A stretch of 64,000 nucleotides of DNA from Desulfoprunum benzoelyticum (GTDB lineage Bacteria; Desulfobacterota; Desulfobulbia; Desulfobulbales; Desulfocapsaceae), in assembly GCF_014201505.1 (NCBI RefSeq), contig NZ_JACHEO010000001.1:62001-126000 (forward strand). Reading direction: 5' to 3'. Both the position numbers and the translations under genes were made by a program. The notes beneath the pieces are model-generated. The model ran no database searches, had not been told where the DNA came from, and saw only the letters and a list, made by a program, of their open reading frames with translations. Of the stretch, positions 55,115 to 63,114 are shown piece after piece. Within the stretch, counting starts at the first letter, position 1. Each line of letters begins with the position of its first letter.

Positions 55115-55654
55115 ATCCTGCTCCGATGTGTGCTCGAATCGTCTTTACCTTGAAGAAACCTTTGCTGCCGGGGGGAGATCGCTGACCAATCTATACAACA
55201 TGAGCATGTTATGTCAATAAATTGCCGGATATCGTGATAGCGTCCGGTGAACCTGGTGCAGGTCTCCTGCTGTTTCCCGCTTGTCGTTTGAGCTGCGAGA
55301 TGAGCCTGATGTCGTCCCGACATGGACTGGTAAGGACCGGTAATAAAACCCGGGTCGAATTGGCTTCGGAAAATTCCGCTGGAATCCTCTTCCACTGGTA
55401 TCCGTTTACAATAATTGGGAAATGATTTGTGCGTGGTGGCAGGTCAAGGGTATAATGAACCTGTCGGGGCACCGTGCCTCGGGTGGATGTTCAGAAGCGA
55501 GTCGGAAGCGCGGACATTGAGTGACTGTGGTGGAGAGGTCGTCTGCTGATCGGCGCGAATTTCTCTATTATTCGCTGTCGATGATCATCGAGGCGATGCC
55601 GCTTCACTGCGGCATTCATCCCAGGAAAATATCTTCAAAAAGGAGATGATGGGT
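55115..55654. other. Divergent intergenic region with promoter, dyad and hairpin
   Basis: About 540 bases between the SH3 protein gene and the dus gene. It contains the minus-strand promoter with an internal dyad (55190-55217) and a GATGCCGC/GCGGCATC-type hairpin near 55595-55620, not followed by a T-run. No credible reading frame. Confidence 0.5.
55190..55217 (-). promoter_or_regulatory. Strong promoter for the SH3 protein gene with an operator-like dyad in the spacer
   Basis: Minus-strand TTGACA (55212-55217) and TATAGA (55190-55195) are 16 bases apart, about 75 bases upstream of the start at 55114. The spacer contains the inverted repeat AACATG-N2-CATGTT (55197-55210), where a bound repressor would block RNA polymerase. 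Confidence 0.55.
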
Positions 55655-56659
55655 ATGGCAGAAGGGGGGATCGGGGTGGCAATCACAAACAGCTTGGCCC
55701 TGCGTGGTCTGACGATAGCTCCGCCGCTCGCGCTTGCCCCGATGGTCGGTCTTTCGCACTCGGCCTTGCGGACGCTGGTGGTGGAGGAAGGCGGGGCAGG
55801 GTTGCTCTTTACCGAGATGCTGGCGGCACGGAAACTGCCGCAGGAAAGCGACCAGACCTCGCCCTATCTCATCCGCGGGAAAGAAGAACGGCCGCTGTTC
55901 TATCAGCTTTTCTTGACGGAAAAGGAGGATATCGCCCCGGCCGTTGACCGGCTGCATCAGCTTCATGCCCAGGGGATCGATCTCAATCTTGGCTGTCCGG
56001 CTCCACAATTGCGGCGTCATGGCGCCGGGGTTTTCCTGACCGGCGATCCACAACGGGTTCGGATCCTGATTCAGACCTTGCGGGCGGCGACCAACCTGCC
56101 GGTCAGCGCCAAGATCCGCCTCGGAGAATGTCTCGACGAGGGCAGGCTGTTGGCGTTCTGCCGGATGCTCGAGGGAGAGGGGGTCGATCTGCTGACCGTT
56201 CACGGCAGGCTGGACAAAGAGAAATTCTGTCGGCGTCCGCGCTGGGATTGGATCGGTATGGTGAAGGGGGCCGTCACCATCCCGGTTCTGGCCAACGGCG
56301 GAATCTTTTCGGTCGAAGATGCGCGGCAATGCCTGCAGGTATCAGGGGCTGACGGCCTGATGCTGGGCCGGGGGGCGGCATGCCGGCCGTGGCTGTGCGC
56401 CGAGATTGCGCGGAGGGTTTACGGACAGCAGATTGCCCCTACCGGCAGGACGGCGCAGGAGGTGTTCAATCGTTTTGCAACGCTGCTCGAGGAGCGCTTC
56501 CCGCTGGAACGCCGGCTCGGGCGGTTGAAGCAGTTCAGTCACTATTTTGCCCAAAATTTTCAGTTCGGGCACATTCTGGCGACATCAGTCCAGAACAGTC
56601 TGACGATGGATGAGGCGAAGCGGCAGGCTGAGGAATTTTTTCTCCATTCTACGGTATGA
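55655..56659 (+). CDS. tRNA-dihydrouridine synthase
   Basis: 334 residues from the ATG at 55655, which has AAGGAG nine bases upstream; ATGs at 55646 and 55649 lie on top of that site. FMN TIM-barrel enzyme that reduces uridines in the tRNA D-loop. Seen: PPLALAPMVGLSHSALR, the active-site signature DLNLGCPAPQLRRHGAG (catalytic Cys), VHGRLDKEKFC, VLANGGIFSVEDA and GLMLGRGAACRPWL, plus the C-terminal helical RNA-binding domain. It belongs to the DusB/DusC-like group; which U positions are targeted is not clear. Confidence 0.9.
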   Translation: MAEGGIGVAITNSLALRGLTIAPPLALAPMVGLSHSALRTLVVEEGGAGLLFTEMLAARKLPQESDQTSPYLIRGKEERPLFYQLFLTEKEDIAPAVDRLHQLHAQGIDLNLGCPAPQLRRHGAGVFLTGDPQRVRILIQTLRAATNLPVSAKIRLGECLDEGRLLAFCRMLEGEGVDLLTVHGRLDKEKFCRRPRWDWIGMVKGAVTIPVLANGGIFSVEDARQCLQVSGADGLMLGRGAACRPWLCAEIARRVYGQQIAPTGRTAQEVFNRFATLLEERFPLERRLGRLKQFSHYFAQNFQFGHILATSVQNSLTMDEAKRQAEEFFLHSTV

Positions 56660-56684
56660 CAATCGAAAAAACAGGAGGGGTGGC

Positions 56685-57011
56685 ATGTTTGAATTGATCA
56701 AGAAAGCGATGTTTACCGGCATCGGCATGGCAGCGATGACCAAGGACAAGGTCGAGGAACTGGCCGCCGATTTTATCAAGAAAGGGAACCTCTCGGAACA
56801 GGAGGGGCGAAAGCTTGTCGACGAGCTGATGAAAAAATCGGAGGAATCCCAGACCGAGTTCAAAAAACAGCTGGACGAAATCGTCTGCTCGACCTTGGAA
56901 AAGATGGAGGTGGCGCGCAGGGGCCAGATCGACGAACTGCGGGAAGAGATCATGCAGCTTCGGCAGGCTGTCGAAAAACTGCAGAACGCCTCTGGCGCCG
57001 ATCAGTTCTGA
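56685..57011 (+). CDS. Phasin-like small coiled-coil protein
   Basis: 108 residues, GGAGGGG before the ATG. Almost wholly helical and charged, with an N-terminal amphipathic stretch (LIKKAMFTGIGMAAMTKDKVEE), a middle like the DUF1732/phasin type (LAADFIKKGNLSEQEGRKL) and a heptad-like C-terminus. Similar small proteins are annotated as phasin family or polyhydroxyalkanoate granule-associated; no other such gene is nearby, so the role is open. Located 25 bases after dus; the 3' end overlaps murJ by ten bases. Confidence 0.7.
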   Translation: MFELIKKAMFTGIGMAAMTKDKVEELAADFIKKGNLSEQEGRKLVDELMKKSEESQTEFKKQLDEIVCSTLEKMEVARRGQIDELREEIMQLRQAVEKLQNASGADQF

Positions 57012-58678
57012 GGGCTGAGCCTTGACCTGATTCTGGCCACGGCGTCGTCGAGCTCGGGCATGCCGAGCTTGAACAACATCACCCCGTAGATCAGGGTTCC
57101 GCTGAGGATCAGGGAAAAGGTGGCGACAAGCTGCTGGAAGACGTTGCCCACCAGCCAGGCGGTCACGGGCATCCTTCCCAGATAGAGCCAGAGCGACATG
57201 ATGGCGGTGGCGATGAGAATCTTGATCAGGCCGGTAGCCAGCCGGCCAAGGTTGAACCCTCCCATTTTCCAGTACAGCACGGTCGTCAGAAAGACGAAAT
57301 TGAGCAGCATCGTGCACGAGGTCGAAAAGGCGATCGCCAGGTGCTGGAAACGATCGATGGTCACGGTGATGATGACGATGTTGAAGAGAATGGCGAGAAA
57401 GCTGGCGATGACCGGATATCTCGTCCTGTTGATGGCGTAGAAGGCCGGGACCAGGACCTTGTTGGCGGAGTAGGCAAACAGGCCGATGGCATAGAGAGAC
57501 AGGGTGCTCGCCGTCGCCACGGTGTCGGCGGCGGTGAAGGCCCCGTGCTCGAAGATCAGGCGGATGATCGGATCTGCCAGCAGGATCAGCCCGGCGGTCG
57601 CCGGCAGGGTGAGGCAGAAGACGATGTTGAGCGAGGAGGCGAGGGTGCCCCGCATCGCTCCAATGTCCTTGTTGGCGGCATGCCGGGCCAGGACAGGCAT
57701 CATCGCGATCGACAGGGCGACCCCGAACAGGCCGATCGGCAGCTGCACCAGGCGGAAGGCGTAGTTGAGCCAGGAGACCGACCCCTCGGCGCAGGACGAG
57801 GCGAAATTGGTGTTGATGAAGATGTTGATCTGGGTCGCGGAGAGGCCGATGGTCGCCGGCGCCATCAGCAGCAGGATCCGGACCAGACCGGGGTCGGTCA
57901 GGCGCAGGGCGGGACGAAAGCGGAAACCGGTGGCGGCCAATGCGGGCAGCTGGACCGCCAACTGCATGATCCCGCCGATCAGGGTCCCGCAGGCCATGCC
58001 GACAATCGCCGGCTGACCGAAGCGTGGCATCAGCCAGGCCAGGCCGACGCCGCCGATGATCGAGCCGAGATTGAAAAAGCTCGATGCCATGGCCGGAACA
58101 AAAAACCGCCCCTGGGTGTTGAGCATCCCCATCACGACCGCCGCCAGCGAGATAAAGACCAGGAAGGGGAGCATGATCCGGGTGAGCTGGACCGTCAACG
58201 CCGTTTTGCCAGCCACCAGGCTGAAATCGGGAGCGAGCAGCGCGACCACGGGTTCGGCCAGATAGATGCCGATCAGCGAGATCAGGCTGAGGGCGATGGC
58301 GAAGAAGGTCAGCACGTTCGAGGCCAGCCGCCAGGTGTCCTTTTTCCCCCTGTTGGTGTCGTAATCGGCGAAGACCGTGACGAAGGCCGCCGAAAGAGCT
58401 CCTTCGCCGAAGAGGTCCCGCAGCAGGTTGGGAATGCGGAAGGCGACGACGAAGGAATCGTAGGCAAGCCCGGCGCCGAACATCGCGGCGAACACCTGCT
58501 CTCTGATCAGGCCGAGGATGCGGCTGCACAGCACCGCCACTCCGACTGTCGCTGCCGATCGGGCAATACCCCCGCTGGTTGTTTCTGTGTTTTTCAATGA
58601 ATATTGTCGGAAGTGGAAGTCTGGAACAGGAAAAATGCACGGCAACAATACCTTTTCCACACCTTTTTTTCCAGTCAT
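57002..58678 (-). CDS. murJ: Lipid II flippase MurJ
   Basis: 558 residues, 14 predicted transmembrane helices. Translocates lipid II across the inner membrane for peptidoglycan synthesis. MOP/MurJ family landmarks: SRILGLIREQVFAAMFGAG, AFRIPNLLRDLFGEGALS, TVFADYD and SSFFNLGSIIGGVGLAWL. The N-terminal 35 residues before TSGGIARSAATVG are longer than usual and no ribosome binding site supports 58678, so a later start is possible, for example the TTG near 58597. Convergent with the phasin-like gene. Confidence 0.92.
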   Translation of the reverse strand: MTGKKGVEKVLLPCIFPVPDFHFRQYSLKNTETTSGGIARSAATVGVAVLCSRILGLIREQVFAAMFGAGLAYDSFVVAFRIPNLLRDLFGEGALSAAFVTVFADYDTNRGKKDTWRLASNVLTFFAIALSLISLIGIYLAEPVVALLAPDFSLVAGKTALTVQLTRIMLPFLVFISLAAVVMGMLNTQGRFFVPAMASSFFNLGSIIGGVGLAWLMPRFGQPAIVGMACGTLIGGIMQLAVQLPALAATGFRFRPALRLTDPGLVRILLLMAPATIGLSATQINIFINTNFASSCAEGSVSWLNYAFRLVQLPIGLFGVALSIAMMPVLARHAANKDIGAMRGTLASSLNIVFCLTLPATAGLILLADPIIRLIFEHGAFTAADTVATASTLSLYAIGLFAYSANKVLVPAFYAINRTRYPVIASFLAILFNIVIITVTIDRFQHLAIAFSTSCTMLLNFVFLTTVLYWKMGGFNLGRLATGLIKILIATAIMSLWLYLGRMPVTAWLVGNVFQQLVATFSLILSGTLIYGVMLFKLGMPELDDAVARIRSRLSPQN

Positions 58679-58879
58679 TCATCTGAATTCGAACTGCAGC
58701 AATTTCCTTATGGGGTTATTTATTTTCCCGGCTTCCGGCCGATGTCGTTCATCCTTGACTTTGTCTTTTGGAATTGAATATATCTGATGTGTTTCGTTCG
58801 GAGTCAGGAGATCCTTTGATAGTGTGTTTCGGAGATTTGGAGAGGCTATTGAATAACCGTCGATTTTGAGGAGATACAG

Positions 58880-60943
58880 ATGCAGGATACAAATTTAGTC
58901 AGGAATATCGCAATAGTAGGGCACGGAAACTGTGGTAAGACATCGCTAGCCGAGGCCATGCTGTATACTGCCGGCAAGATCAGCCGGCTCGGCAAGGTTG
59001 ATGACGGCAATTCGGCAATGGATTATGACGACGAGGAAATCAGCAGAAAGATCTCCATCAACTCCTCCTTCCACAACTATTCCTGGAAAAAACACGATAT
59101 CTATCTGATCGACACCCCCGGTGACGACAACTTCCTCAACGAAACCCTTTTTGCCACCCATGTCTGTGATGCCGCCGTTTTTGTCACCGATGCCATCCTC
59201 GGCGTCAAGGGACAGACGATAAAATTCGCTACCATGGTCGCCGAGCGTAACCTGCCCAGCATGATCCTCATCAATAAGATGGATCGGGAACGTGCCGATT
59301 TTTCCCGAACGCTTGGGGAGATCAGGGAATCGCTGCCGTTCAAGCCTGTCGTCATGCAGATTCCGATTGGTGCGGAAGAAAACTTTCGCGGGATCGTCGA
59401 TGTCTTATCCGGCAAGGCCTATCACTTCGAAGATGGGAGCAAGGGGACGCTGAAAGAGACGGCGGTGCCGGACGATCTGGCCGACGAGCTGACATTGTAC
59501 CGCGAGAATCTGATGGAGAGCGTCGCCGAGACCGATGACGATCTGATCGAAAAATTCCTCGAGGAAGGGGAGCTGACCGACGAGGAAATCCTCGACGGGC
59601 TTCGGGCAGGTATTGCCAAGGCCCTGATCACACCGGTCTGCGTCTGTTCGGCTCTGCTCAACAAGGGGACGGCGGCATTTCTCGACACCATCAACCTGTA
59701 TCTCCCGTCCCCGGCTGATCGTCCGGCGCAGATCGGCACCGTTCCCGGCAGCAACGAAGAGGCTGAGAGAAAACCGTCGGTCGATGCACCATTTTCGGCC
59801 CTGGTCTTCAAGACCATGGCCGACCCCTATGCCGGCCGTCTGACGATTTTCAAGGTCTGGTCCGGGGAACTGAAGGGGGACAGCTTTTTCAACGCCACGA
59901 AGAATACGGCGGAGCGGTTCGGCCAGCTGTATGTCCTCGAGGGGAAAGAACAGAAACCGGTCGAAAGTGCCGGTCCGGGCATGATCGTCGCTGTTGCCAA
60001 ACTGAAGGAAACGACGACCGGCGACACCCTCTGCGCCGCCAACGCCCCCATCGTCTACGAGGCCCCGGAGGCGTTGCAGCCGGTGATTTCCTTTGCCGTC
60101 AGCGCCAAAAAAGGGGATGAGGAAAAGCTGTTCTCGACGATCACGAAGATGCTTGACGAGGACCTGACGCTCAGGCTGACCAGAGAACAGCAGACCAAAC
60201 AGGTCCTGATCTCCGGGATCGGCAAAGTTCATCTCGAGGTCGTCGGCTCGCGGATCAAAAAGAAATTCGGCGTCGAAATGGAACTGGCCCTGCCGAAAAT
60301 CCCCTATATGGAGACGATTCGCGGTTCCGCCAGGGTTCAGGGCAAGCACAAGAAACAGAGTGGCGGCCGCGGCCAGTATGGCGACTGCTGGGTCGAGATT
60401 TCTCCGTTGCCCGGCGGTGGCTATGAATTCGTCGACCAGATTGTCGGCGGCGTCATCCCGCAGCAGTATCGGCCTGCCGTTGACAAGGGGATTCAGGAGG
60501 CTATGGAGAGAGGGGTTCTCGCCGGTTACCCGGTGATCGACGTCAAGATCGCCCTCGTCGACGGTTCTTATCACAACGTCGACTCTTCGGAAATGGCCTT
60601 CAAGATCGCCGGTTCGCTGGCATTCAAGAAGGGGGCCCAGGAAGCTGGGCTGGTCCTGCTCGAACCTTATATGAACATGGTGATCAAGGTCGGTAAAGAC
60701 CATGTCGGTGATGTCATGGGCGACCTGAATTCGCGAAGGGGCAAGGTCATGGGGATGGATTCGGATGCCAAATCCGAGATCATCAATGCACAGGTGCCTA
60801 TGGCGGAGATCCAGACCTACGCCACCGACCTGACCTCGATGACAGGTGGGCTCGGCAGCTTCACGGTATCTTTCTCCCACTACGAAGAAGTACCGGCGCA
60901 GATCGCTGAAAAGATCATCGCCGAGCGCAAGAATGAAGAATAA
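58880..60943 (+). CDS. EF-G-like translation factor with altered G3 motif
   Basis: 687 residues. Complete EF-G architecture: G domain with Walker A GHGNCGKTS (14-22), G2 region, G3 as DTPGDDNF (78-85), G4 NKMD and the G' insert, then domains II-V ending in SMTGGLGSFTVSFSHYEEV. Canonical EF-G has DTPGHVDF, where the His positions the catalytic water; here it is Asp82. This variant group (FusA2-like, non-canonical EF-G) is known in several bacteria and its role in translocation or ribosome recycling is unsettled. AGGAG-like GAGGAGATACAG before the ATG. The downstream mog-type gene overlaps its last 11 bases. Confidence 0.9.
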   Translation: MQDTNLVRNIAIVGHGNCGKTSLAEAMLYTAGKISRLGKVDDGNSAMDYDDEEISRKISINSSFHNYSWKKHDIYLIDTPGDDNFLNETLFATHVCDAAVFVTDAILGVKGQTIKFATMVAERNLPSMILINKMDRERADFSRTLGEIRESLPFKPVVMQIPIGAEENFRGIVDVLSGKAYHFEDGSKGTLKETAVPDDLADELTLYRENLMESVAETDDDLIEKFLEEGELTDEEILDGLRAGIAKALITPVCVCSALLNKGTAAFLDTINLYLPSPADRPAQIGTVPGSNEEAERKPSVDAPFSALVFKTMADPYAGRLTIFKVWSGELKGDSFFNATKNTAERFGQLYVLEGKEQKPVESAGPGMIVAVAKLKETTTGDTLCAANAPIVYEAPEALQPVISFAVSAKKGDEEKLFSTITKMLDEDLTLRLTREQQTKQVLISGIGKVHLEVVGSRIKKKFGVEMELALPKIPYMETIRGSARVQGKHKKQSGGRGQYGDCWVEISPLPGGGYEFVDQIVGGVIPQQYRPAVDKGIQEAMERGVLAGYPVIDVKIALVDGSYHNVDSSEMAFKIAGSLAFKKGAQEAGLVLLEPYMNMVIKVGKDHVGDVMGDLNSRRGKVMGMDSDAKSEIINAQVPMAEIQTYATDLTSMTGGLGSFTVSFSHYEEVPAQIAEKIIAERKNEE

Positions 60944-61472
60944 CGGCAACGACCGGCAACTGGCGGGGCCGGTCCCCGCTCCGGCGTACTCCTTCGCGGT
61001 GCTGACCTTGAGCGACAAGGGATCCCGTGGCGAGCGGGAGGATACCAGCGGTCCCTATCTGGTGGAACGCCTGACACGGGAAGGGTATGTGCTGCAGTCT
61101 TATGCGATCATTCCCGATCAGTTGCCGGTCATTGTCGATGCCCTGATCGCCCTGGTCGACCGTCAGGCGGTAGATCTCATCGTCACGACCGGCGGCACCG
61201 GGGTGGCGCCGACCGATGTGACTCCCGAGGCGATGCTCCAGATTATCGACAAGGAAGTGCCGGGGATGGCCGAGGCAATGCGGGCCGAAAGTCTTCGGAA
61301 AACCCCGCATGCCATGCTGTCGCGAGGGAAGGTCGGAATCCGCGGCCAGACCCTGATTGTCAACCTACCCGGCAGCCTGAAGGCGGCGAGGGAGAACATC
61401 GAGGTGGTCCTGCCTGTCCTGCCGCATGCCCTGGAAAAGATTGGCGGCGGCACCGCCGACTGCGCCAGCTGA
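60933..61472 (+). CDS. MogA/MoaB-type molybdopterin adenylyltransferase
   Basis: 179 residues from the ATG at 60933, which overlaps the EF-G-like stop by 11 bases. MoCF-binding fold: LTLSDKGSRGEREDTSGP, the TTGGTGVAPTDVTPEA loop with the conserved Gly and Asp, and RGKVGIRGQTLIVNLPGS. It should adenylate molybdopterin before metal insertion; MogA and MoaB are not distinguished by sequence alone. No other Moco gene is in the window. It shares the end region of its transcript with the hairpin at 61479-61507. Confidence 0.88.
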   Translation: MKNNGNDRQLAGPVPAPAYSFAVLTLSDKGSRGEREDTSGPYLVERLTREGYVLQSYAIIPDQLPVIVDALIALVDRQAVDLIVTTGGTGVAPTDVTPEAMLQIIDKEVPGMAEAMRAESLRKTPHAMLSRGKVGIRGQTLIVNLPGSLKAARENIEVVLPVLPHALEKIGGGTADCAS

Positions 61473-61507
61473 AAAAACAAGGCCTTTCATCATCGATGAA
61501 AGGCCTT
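61472..61507 (-). terminator. Terminator for purM (hairpin also usable by the mog gene)
   Basis: AAGGCCTTTCATC and GATGAAAGGCCTT form a perfect 13-base stem around ATC (61479-61507). On the minus strand it is followed by a T-run (the As at 61472-61477 on the plus strand), so it terminates purM; on the plus strand no T-run follows. Confidence 0.85.
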
Positions 61508-61531
61508 GACACTGTTGCGACAACCCGTTTT

Positions 61532-62587
61532 TTAGTCGACCAAATCGACGTCGATGGTCTCGTTGGGGTCTCTCTGCACAATCTCTCCGATGATAAAGGC
61601 CTGTTCACCGACGGCGTTGAAATGGTGACAGATGTCGGTCGCCTGACTCTCGTCGACCATCGCCATCAGGCCGATGCCCATATTGAAGGTGCGGTACATT
61701 TCCGCGACCGGCACATTCCCCTTCTCGGCCAGAAACGTGAAGATCGGTGGTTGCGGCCAGCGGGTTGTATGGATGACGGCCTTGCAGCCGGGGGGGAGAA
61801 TCCTCGGGACATTGTCGATGAATCCACCGCCGGTGTTATGGACCATCCCGTTGATCTTGTAATTTCGGAGAACCTTGAGGACGGACTGGACATAGATCCT
61901 GGTCGGCTTCAACAGTTCCTCGCCGAGGGTGCAGCCCAATTCTTCCAGGTAGTGGTCGACGGTGAGACCGACCTCGTCGAAACAGATCTTGCGCACCAGT
62001 GAATAGCCGTTGGAGTGGAGGCCGCTGGAGGCAAGGCCGATGATGGCGTTGCCGACACGAATATCGGACCCGTCGATGATGGAGTCGCGATCGACGATTC
62101 CGGTAACGAAGCCGGCAAGATCATAATCATTGCCGCGGTAAAGGCCCGGCATTTCGGCAGTCTCCCCGCCGACCAGCGAACATTTGGCCTGGCGGCATCC
62201 CTCGGCGATCCCTTTGACAACCTCCGTGGCCATTGCCACATCAAGGCGGCCGATGGCAAAATAGTCGAGGAAACACAAGGGAGTCGCACCACCGACGATG
62301 ATATCGTTGACGCACATCGCCACCAGGTCGATACCGATGGTGTTGTGTTTGTTGCAGAGATGGGCAATGGCCAGTTTGGTCCCAACTCCGTCTGTCGAGG
62401 TGACGAGGACCGGCTGTCGATATTTGTTGAGGTCGATGGCGTAATGGGCGGAGAATCCGCCGATGTCGTTCAGGACCCCGGTCTGGTGAGTGGAGGCGAC
62501 GATCTCTTTGATCCCTTTGACAAAGGCATTGCCCTTGTCGATATCGACGCCGGCTTCACTGTATCTGGACGGATGTGTTTCGGTCAT
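61532..62587 (-). CDS. purM: Phosphoribosylformylglycinamidine cyclo-ligase
   Basis: 351 residues from the ATG at 62587; a GTG at 62620 adds eleven residues without a ribosome binding site. Fifth step of purine synthesis, forming AIR from FGAM with ATP. Seen: SRYSEAGVDIDKGN near the N-terminus, the ATP/metal loop VTSTDGVGTKLAIA, GIDLVAMCVNDIIVGGATPL, LVGGETAEMPGLY, and the C-terminal HNTGGGFIDNVPRILP and FNMGIGLMAM. Ends 25 bases before its terminator. Confidence 0.95.
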   Translation of the reverse strand: MTETHPSRYSEAGVDIDKGNAFVKGIKEIVASTHQTGVLNDIGGFSAHYAIDLNKYRQPVLVTSTDGVGTKLAIAHLCNKHNTIGIDLVAMCVNDIIVGGATPLCFLDYFAIGRLDVAMATEVVKGIAEGCRQAKCSLVGGETAEMPGLYRGNDYDLAGFVTGIVDRDSIIDGSDIRVGNAIIGLASSGLHSNGYSLVRKICFDEVGLTVDHYLEELGCTLGEELLKPTRIYVQSVLKVLRNYKINGMVHNTGGGFIDNVPRILPPGCKAVIHTTRWPQPPIFTFLAEKGNVPVAEMYRTFNMGIGLMAMVDESQATDICHHFNAVGEQAFIIGEIVQRDPNETIDVDLVD

Positions 62588-62765
62588 GATGTGCGTCTTG
62601 AAAGTAAAATTGAAACCCACGGAATATGGAACAGATTATTGAAGTTTTGCAACATAGTATTAGCCCTTTGGCGAAAATGCAATGCAATTGCACCGGGTCG
62701 CGAAAAGACGGGGACAAGCCCCCCTCTCTCTTGAATTCCCTTTCCGGCTCTGGTAGAAAGCGGCC

Positions 62766-62969
62766 ATGAAACTGTTTCTTCTCCTTGTCGGCATGGTCTT
62801 TATCCTAGAGGGACTGCCCTATGTCGCCTTTCCCGAGGCAATGCGTGGCTGGCTTGCCAAACTCAGCCAGACCCCGGCCGGCCAACTCCGGGTTGTCGGC
62901 CTGGTCGTCATGGTCGTGGGATTTTTACTGTGCTGGGTGGTCCAGAGAACCGACCTGTTTGTAGAGTAA
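62766..62969 (+). CDS. DUF2065 small membrane protein (YjeT-like)
   Basis: 67 residues with two hydrophobic segments (KLFLLLVGMVFILEGLPYVA and VVGLVVMVVGFLLCWVV) joined by a short loop, the layout of DUF2065/YjeT. Inner-membrane protein of unknown role. An AGAAAGCGG-type site precedes the ATG. Divergent from purM by about 180 bases. Confidence 0.85.
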   Translation: MKLFLLLVGMVFILEGLPYVAFPEAMRGWLAKLSQTPAGQLRVVGLVVMVVGFLLCWVVQRTDLFVE

Positions 62970-63114
62970 AACCCTGGCACCGTTTTCTGGCCATCTTCAT
63001 CGACCTCGTCGAATCAGCTTTGTCTCCCGCCGGTTTCGTCATACAATAAAAATAAACCAAAGGTTACGTAACCACTCTACAGATAAACAAATTTTGTCGC
63101 AGAAGGGGAAGGAT

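Noticed and set aside
57341..58600. 419-codon frame antisense to murJ
   Set aside because: Composition is Asp/Gly/Arg-rich low complexity, and murJ on the other strand has clear membrane helices and family motifs.
59405..61018. 537-codon frame antisense to the EF-G-like gene
   Set aside because: The opposite strand carries a complete EF-G architecture; this frame shows none.
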